A DNA stretch of 64,000 bases, taken from NCBI RefSeq assembly GCF_039523235.1, contig NZ_BAAAEX010000001.1, one strand, 5' to 3'. The notes under the pieces were generated by a model. That model had not been told where the DNA came from, made no database searches, and saw nothing but the letters and a program-made list of their open reading frames with translations. This DNA comes from Castellaniella ginsengisoli. Lineage in GTDB: Bacteria > Pseudomonadota > Gammaproteobacteria > Burkholderiales > Burkholderiaceae_B. The position numbers and the translations under genes were made by a program. Below are positions 59,311 through 64,000 of the stretch, in pieces; position 1 is the first letter of the stretch, and every line of letters starts with the position of its first letter.

Positions 59311-60426
59311 TCAGCGGCGGGCCTCGATGCGCACGACGCGGTCGCCGCGCGGATCGTTCTTGCTCTTTTTCACCATGACCCAGGCGTTGCCCTGCGGATC
59401 CAGGGCAATGTGGTTCGGTGCCGATCCGGTGTCCACCTGGGCCTGGATCGCGCCCGTTTCGTCCAGGACGGTGACGGTGCCCGCCCCGCGGTTGGCCACG
59501 TAGGCCAGGCGGCGGACGGGATCGAAGGCGACGTTCAGGGCGCCGGCGCCGGTCGCCAGATGCTGCAGGACTTTGCCATCCCGGGCGTCCAGTACCGTCA
59601 GATCGCCGGATTTCTGGGCCGCCACGTAGAGGCGCTGCGCCTGGCTGTCGACGGCGATGCCCGAGGCGCCCCGCACGCCGGGCACGGTATAGCGGGCGGT
59701 CTGGCGGCCGCTGGCCGTGTCGATGGCGAAGACTTCGGCCGTATTCAGGCTGACGGCGTACAGGCGCTGGCGGGCGGCGTCCAGGGCCAGGCTCATGGGC
59801 TTGGGCGCCTCGCCGGCGCCCGTGAGGGTGATGCCGGGCAACGGTTGCAGCGTGGCGCTGTCGAAGACGTGGATCAGGTTCGAGGCCGGCGAGGAGACGT
59901 AGGCGCGATGGTGTTCGGCATCGATCAACACGTCGCGCGCATGCGGCACGGCGCCGTCGGGAAACTGTTTGACCAGCGATAGGTCCGCTTGCCGGTAGAC
60001 GGCCACCGAGCCGCTGCGGGTGTTGGTCGTCCAGACCTGGCTGCGGGCGTCATCCACGGCCAGGCCGTAGACGGCTTGCACCTGGCCGTCCGTGCGGCTG
60101 GCCTGCGGGGCGGGGACCGCGGAGTCCACGACGCGCAGGCTGGCGGGATCGATGGCGAGCAGGCGCGACTCCTTCACCGGAGGGCGGCCGATGGCCGAGG
60201 TCGCGTACAGGCGCTGCGCGGTGGCGCTGTAGGCGCCCTGGTAGACGCCCGGCGGCAGGCTGGCGGATTGCGCCGAGACGGTCCAGACCGGCGTGACCGC
60301 CGCCGCGGAGGGGGGCGTGGCCGGGCCGTTCGATGCGCAACCGGCGGCCAGGGCCAGGGCGGCGCCGGCCAGCAGAGCGCGGGCGCCGCGCCGCAGGGCG
60401 GGGTGGGGCAGAGAGAGCGTGTTCAT
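59311..60426 (-). CDS. YncE-like beta-propeller lipoprotein
   Basis: 371 residues from ATG 60426, chosen because AAGGA lies 6 nt upstream (a farther ATG at 60444 has none). The signal peptide ends in a lipobox AAGC (Cys30). The rest is a chain of repeated blades: GLAVDDARSQVWTTNTRSGSV, SLALDAARQRLYAVSLNTAEV, GIAVDSQAQRLYVAAQKSGDL and VAFDPVRRLAYVANRGAGTV, a seven-bladed YncE/YVTN propeller. E. coli YncE is iron-repressed as far as I recall. Its place inside the siderophore operon suggests a role in iron-siderophore handling or uptake; the substrate is unknown. Confidence 0.85.
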   Translation of the reverse strand: MNTLSLPHPALRRGARALLAGAALALAAGCASNGPATPPSAAAVTPVWTVSAQSASLPPGVYQGAYSATAQRLYATSAIGRPPVKESRLLAIDPASLRVVDSAVPAPQASRTDGQVQAVYGLAVDDARSQVWTTNTRSGSVAVYRQADLSLVKQFPDGAVPHARDVLIDAEHHRAYVSSPASNLIHVFDSATLQPLPGITLTGAGEAPKPMSLALDAARQRLYAVSLNTAEVFAIDTASGRQTARYTVPGVRGASGIAVDSQAQRLYVAAQKSGDLTVLDARDGKVLQHLATGAGALNVAFDPVRRLAYVANRGAGTVTVLDETGAIQAQVDTGSAPNHIALDPQGNAWVMVKKSKNDPRGDRVVRIEARR

Positions 60427-60464
60427 GCGGATTCCTTGGGTCATCGAAGGGAGCGAAAACGGAG

Positions 60465-63400
60465 TCAGGCGGAAGCAGTGATCGGCGCGCCCTGGTCCGC
60501 CGTGCGCAAGCAGGCGTCCAGGATGGGGGCGATCCGGGCGGTGGCGGCAGCCCCCGGCAGCCCGGCGTGGGTGCTGTCTACCGCATGGCAGGCCAGCGTG
60601 CCGAGGTGCGGCTGCCAGAGCGCCGGGGTCAGGCCTGAATCGGCATGGTCCAGGGCGGCCTGGAAATGCAGCGCCGCGCCTTCGTAGCGCGCGTGGCGGT
60701 GGCCGCGCACCAGCCGGTTGGTATGGCTGACCGTGGCGAACACGGCATCCAGCCGGGCGTCGGACAGTTCGCCCAGGGGGTGGTTCTGCTCGCGCAGGAA
60801 CGCGACGACGCCATCGCGGTTCAGGCGCTCCGGCGCCAGCGCGTCCGGATCGGCGCCGGCGATGTGCAGCAGCGCTTTGTACAGGTCAGCAGGGGCGGGT
60901 TCCGGGCGGTTGCGCCAGGCTTCGCAGGGATAGGCGTCCAGCAGGGCGACGACGCCCACCGCGCGGCCGCGCGCCTGGAGTTCGGCGGCCACGGCGTGCG
61001 CCAGGATGCCGCCCACGGACCAGCCGGCCAGGTGATAGGGGCCTTCGGCCTGGAGCGACAGCACCCGGTCGGCGTAGGTTTGCGCCAGGGCGCCCAGACT
61101 GGCGGCGGGCGGTTGGCCGTCCAGGGCCAGGGCGGCGGCCTGCAGGCCGTGCACGGTGCGCGGCGTGGGCAGGGCGCGGGCCAGGGCGCCGTAGCACCAG
61201 GACAAGCCGCCGGCCGGATGGAGGCAGAACAGCGCGGGCCGGCCGGGCGCCTCGCGCAGGGTCACGACAGGGCCGAAACCGGCCTGAACGGCCCCCGCAG
61301 CGCGGCCGTCCGCGTCTTCCAGGTGAGCGGCCAGGCTCGCCACCGTGGGATATTGGAAGACCGTGCCCAGCGACAGGTCATGGCCATCGCGCAGCGCCAG
61401 CGCCAGTCGCGCTGCGAGCAGCGAATGCCCGCCCAGGGCGAAGAAATCGTCGTCCGCGCCCGGCAGCGCCGGCAGCCCCAGCACGGTGCGGAAGGCCTGC
61501 GCCACCCGGTGTTCGGCGGCGCTGCGCAAGGGGCGTGCCGAACCCTGGCGGGACAGGTCCGGTGCGGGCAGGGCCGTGCGGTCGAGCTTGCCATTGGCCG
61601 TCACCGGCAGCGTCGCCAGCGGCACCCAGGCGGCCGGCGCCATGTAGTCCGGCAGATGGGCGGCCATGTGGGCGGCCAGGGCCTCGCGGTCGAAGGCGCG
61701 GCCGGATTCGGTCACCACGTAGGCGGCCAGCAGGGTCTGGCCCGGGCGGTCTTCGCGCGCCAGGACGGCCGCCTGGGCGACATCCGGATGGGCGGCCAGG
61801 ACGGCCTCGATTTCGCCCAGTTCAATGCGCTGGCCGCGCAGCTTGACCTGATGGTCCAGCCGGCCCAGGTAGACCACGGCGCCGTCCTCGCGCTGCGTGG
61901 CCAGGTCGCCGGTCGCGTACAGGCGGCCGCCGGGCAGGCCGGGCGGGGCCGGGATGAAGCGCTCGGCCGTCAGGTCGGGCCGGCCCAGGTAGCCGCTCGC
62001 CAACTGGCGGCCGCCCAGGTATAGCTGGCCGGGCGTGCCTGGCGGCACGGGCCGCAGCCGCGTATCCAGGACATGCAGCCGGGTGTTCCAGACGGGATGG
62101 CCGATGGGGATGGGCTGGCTGTCGTCCTCGGGGCCGGCGGGCCAGTACGACACGTCCACGGCGGCCTCGGTCGGGCCGTACAGATTGTGCAGTTCCGCCC
62201 GGATCGTGCGGTGGAAGCGGTCGCGCAGCGCGGCCGGCAGCGCCTCGCCGCTGCAGAACACCAGCCGGGGCGCCAGCCCGCGCGCGGCGGGTTCGTCCAG
62301 CACCGCCGCCAGCATGGAGGGCACGAAATGCATCACAGTGATGGCCTGCTCGCGCACCAGGCGGCACAGCCAGGCTGGATCGCGGTGCGCTTCGGGCGGG
62401 GCCACCACCAGGCAGGCGCCGCTCAGGAAAGGCAGGAACAGTTCCCAGACGGAGACGTCGAAGGTCGCCGGGGTTTTTTGCAGGATGCGGTCTGCGGGGC
62501 CGATGGCGTAGTGCGCGCGCATCCACTCCAGCCGGTTGACGATGGCCGCGTGGGGCACGATGACGCCCTTGGGCACCCCGGTCGAGCCCGAGGTGTAGAT
62601 GACGTAGGCGGGATCCTCGGGGCCGGCGGGGGTTCCGGGCGCGTCGCCGTCTGCCGCGCCTGCGCCGTCCAGCGTATCCGCCGCCAGCGGCCGGGTCTCC
62701 AGGCCTGCGCACAGATCGGCGGGGCCGATCAGAATGCGGGCGCGGGCATCGCTCAGGATGCCGCGCAGGCGGGCGGCCGGCTGGCGCGGATCCAGGGGCA
62801 GGTAGGCCGCACCGCTGCGCAGGATCGCCAGCATGCACAGCACGCGCCGGGCCGAGCGCGGCAGGGCCACGGCCACCCGTGTGCCGGGGCCGGCGCCCAG
62901 GCCGCGCAGGCGGCGGGCGGCGCGGGCCGTCCAGGCATCGATCCGGGCGCAGGTCCAGGCGCCCGTCCCGTCTTCCAGGGCGATGCGGCCGGGCTCGGCC
63001 CGCAGGCGGTCGTGGATGCGCGACCAGAGCGTGCCTTCGGGCACGGGGTGATCCGTGCGGTTGGGCGCCAGCACCCAGCGTTCATGCTCCTGCGCCGTCA
63101 GGGTGGGGACGGCGGCCAGGCGGGGCGCCGACAGGGCGGCCGACACAAAGGCCGTCAGGCGCTGCAAATGGGCGTCGACCTGCGCCCAGGTGTACAGGGC
63201 GGGGTTGGCCTCGATCTCGATGCGCAGGCCGCCCCCATCGGGGGCTGCGCGGAAGCTCAGCGTCAGATCTTCGACCGGTCCGGTGCACAGCACGGCTTGC
63301 GAGGCATCCAGGCCGGCTGCCGCATAGGGCGCGTCGAACGGCAGGATGTTCAGGATCGGGCCGTGCAGGCGCGGCAGGCCGCCGGGCAGCGCCAGGTCGC

Positions 63401-64000
63401 GGCGCAGGTGCTCGGCGCGGTAGCGGCTGTGCCGGCGCAGGCCGCGCAGCGAGCGCGCGGCATCCAGCAGCATGTCGGCCAGCGGGGCCTCTTCGTCTGG
63501 CGCCCAAGCCCAGGGCAGTACGTTCATGACGGTCGCCACGGCCCGGGCGCTCTTGCCGCCCAGGCGGCCCATGGCCGGCACGCCCGTCACGCAGGCCGAA
63601 GGCCCCAGGTGGCGCGCCACATAAGCGGCGCCCAGGGCGGTGAGGATGTCGGGCCAGCCGACTTCGCTGGCGGCCTCCAGCGCCCGCAGCGCCTCGATCA
63701 GCGCCGCGGGCGCGCCGCGCTCCAGGCGCAGGCAATCGTGGGCGCTGAGCGCGGTCCCGGCGGCCAGGCTGGCGGCGGGCACCAGGCCCGCGCAGCGCGC
63801 CAGCCAGAATTCGCGGGCCTGGGCGCGCCTCGGATCGGCGCGCCAGGCGCGGTCCTCGTCCCAGACCGGCGCCAGCGGCGCCAGCGGCGGTTCCTGATCG
63901 GCGGCGCCTTCCCCCAGCGCCCGGTACAGACGGATGGCGCGGCTTTCGATCAGGGCCATGCCGTAGCCGTCGGCGGCCAGGTGATGCACGCGCTGGTACC
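60465..64000 (-). CDS. entF: Serine-activating NRPS, EntF type (5' end outside window)
   Basis: The visible part of this non-ribosomal peptide synthetase runs C (partial) - A - T - TE. It begins inside the condensation domain at HHLAADGYG (HHxxxDG motif). The adenylation domain has YTSGSTGVPKG, YATGDLATQ and NGKLDRTALP; the residues lining its pocket read D-V-W-H-F-S-L-V-D-K, the EntF serine code. The carrier domain (GGHSLLAA, Ser codon 61422-61424) and the thioesterase (GWSVGG, Ser codon 61017-61019) follow, then the TE histidine (VDSTHAGLP). The enzyme probably joins DHB to serine and cyclises or releases the product. The frame is open to the window edge. The YncE-like gene is 38 nt downstream. 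Confidence 0.95.
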   Translation of the reverse strand, partial: YQRVHHLAADGYGMALIESRAIRLYRALGEGAADQEPPLAPLAPVWDEDRAWRADPRRAQAREFWLARCAGLVPAASLAAGTALSAHDCLRLERGAPAALIEALRALEAASEVGWPDILTALGAAYVARHLGPSACVTGVPAMGRLGGKSARAVATVMNVLPWAWAPDEEAPLADMLLDAARSLRGLRRHSRYRAEHLRRDLALPGGLPRLHGPILNILPFDAPYAAAGLDASQAVLCTGPVEDLTLSFRAAPDGGGLRIEIEANPALYTWAQVDAHLQRLTAFVSAALSAPRLAAVPTLTAQEHERWVLAPNRTDHPVPEGTLWSRIHDRLRAEPGRIALEDGTGAWTCARIDAWTARAARRLRGLGAGPGTRVAVALPRSARRVLCMLAILRSGAAYLPLDPRQPAARLRGILSDARARILIGPADLCAGLETRPLAADTLDGAGAADGDAPGTPAGPEDPAYVIYTSGSTGVPKGVIVPHAAIVNRLEWMRAHYAIGPADRILQKTPATFDVSVWELFLPFLSGACLVVAPPEAHRDPAWLCRLVREQAITVMHFVPSMLAAVLDEPAARGLAPRLVFCSGEALPAALRDRFHRTIRAELHNLYGPTEAAVDVSYWPAGPEDDSQPIPIGHPVWNTRLHVLDTRLRPVPPGTPGQLYLGGRQLASGYLGRPDLTAERFIPAPPGLPGGRLYATGDLATQREDGAVVYLGRLDHQVKLRGQRIELGEIEAVLAAHPDVAQAAVLAREDRPGQTLLAAYVVTESGRAFDREALAAHMAAHLPDYMAPAAWVPLATLPVTANGKLDRTALPAPDLSRQGSARPLRSAAEHRVAQAFRTVLGLPALPGADDDFFALGGHSLLAARLALALRDGHDLSLGTVFQYPTVASLAAHLEDADGRAAGAVQAGFGPVVTLREAPGRPALFCLHPAGGLSWCYGALARALPTPRTVHGLQAAALALDGQPPAASLGALAQTYADRVLSLQAEGPYHLAGWSVGGILAHAVAAELQARGRAVGVVALLDAYPCEAWRNRPEPAPADLYKALLHIAGADPDALAPERLNRDGVVAFLREQNHPLGELSDARLDAVFATVSHTNRLVRGHRHARYEGAALHFQAALDHADSGLTPALWQPHLGTLACHAVDSTHAGLPGAAATARIAPILDACLRTADQGAPITASA

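Overview
The window reads as chromosomal DNA of a high-GC betaproteobacterium, most likely of the family Alcaligenaceae (Bordetella/Achromobacter relatives). The basis is the protein sequences (ribosomal proteins, HisF, BolA-type protein, CutA, MlaA), the short-form HisG, and the order mla - ABC exporter - bolA - murA - his - tat beside the rplQ end of the ribosomal cluster. No tRNA, rRNA, CRISPR array, insertion sequence or phage gene is visible. Taxonomy is inferred from memory of these families, not from a search.

Layout. (1) 1-5.8 kb, + strand: the 3' end of tuf, rpsJ, then a terminator and a new promoter, followed by the rest of the S10 operon (rplC-D-W-B, rpsS, rplV, rpsC, rplP, rpmC, rpsQ), which ends in a strong terminator. 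(2) 5.9-21.0 kb: a 15.6-kb block inside the ribosomal super-cluster. It holds a small conserved protein, a lipoprotein-type gamma-glutamyltransferase, two fatty-acid operons on the - strand (fadL - hotdog protein - chalcone-isomerase-like protein - fadD, and tetR-fadE-fadI-fadJ), and a LapD-type c-di-GMP receptor. (3) 21.05-30.4 kb, + strand: a clear promoter restarts ribosomal transcription, giving the spc and alpha operons (rplN to rplQ with secY, infA, rpmJ and rpoA). (4) 30.4-32.9 kb, + strand: cutA and dsbD. (5) 47.8 down to 33.0 kb, - strand: 22 consecutive genes, mlaF-E-D-A-C, an ABC exporter pair, a bolA-type gene, murA, hisG-D-B-H-A-F-I-E, a HIT hydrolase and tatA-B-C. (6) 48.0-50.1 kb, + strand: an ECF sigma factor, its zinc-finger anti-sigma factor, a CnrX/CpxP-like periplasmic protein and a His-rich periplasmic protein, with two matching ECF-type promoters. 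(7) 56.3-50.1 kb, - strand: gltB-gltD. (8) 64.0-56.6 kb, - strand: part of a catecholate siderophore operon (entF-type NRPS running off the window edge, YncE-like lipoprotein, entC, entB, entA).

How the genes work together. FadL, FadD, FadE, FadI and FadJ form an almost complete uptake and beta-oxidation pathway, probably under the TetR regulator, whose start is preceded by a perfect 10-bp palindrome. The mla genes encode an outer-membrane lipid-asymmetry transporter, but the STAS subunit gene mlaB is absent. The his operon lacks hisC, and its short HisG implies a hisZ elsewhere. The siderophore genes make 2,3-dihydroxybenzoate and join it to serine: the adenylation-domain residues read as the EntF serine code. 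The most distinctive parts are the ECF sigma locus with its paired promoters, the fatty-acid block splitting the ribosomal operons, and the fadL-linked operon containing a secreted chalcone-isomerase-fold protein.
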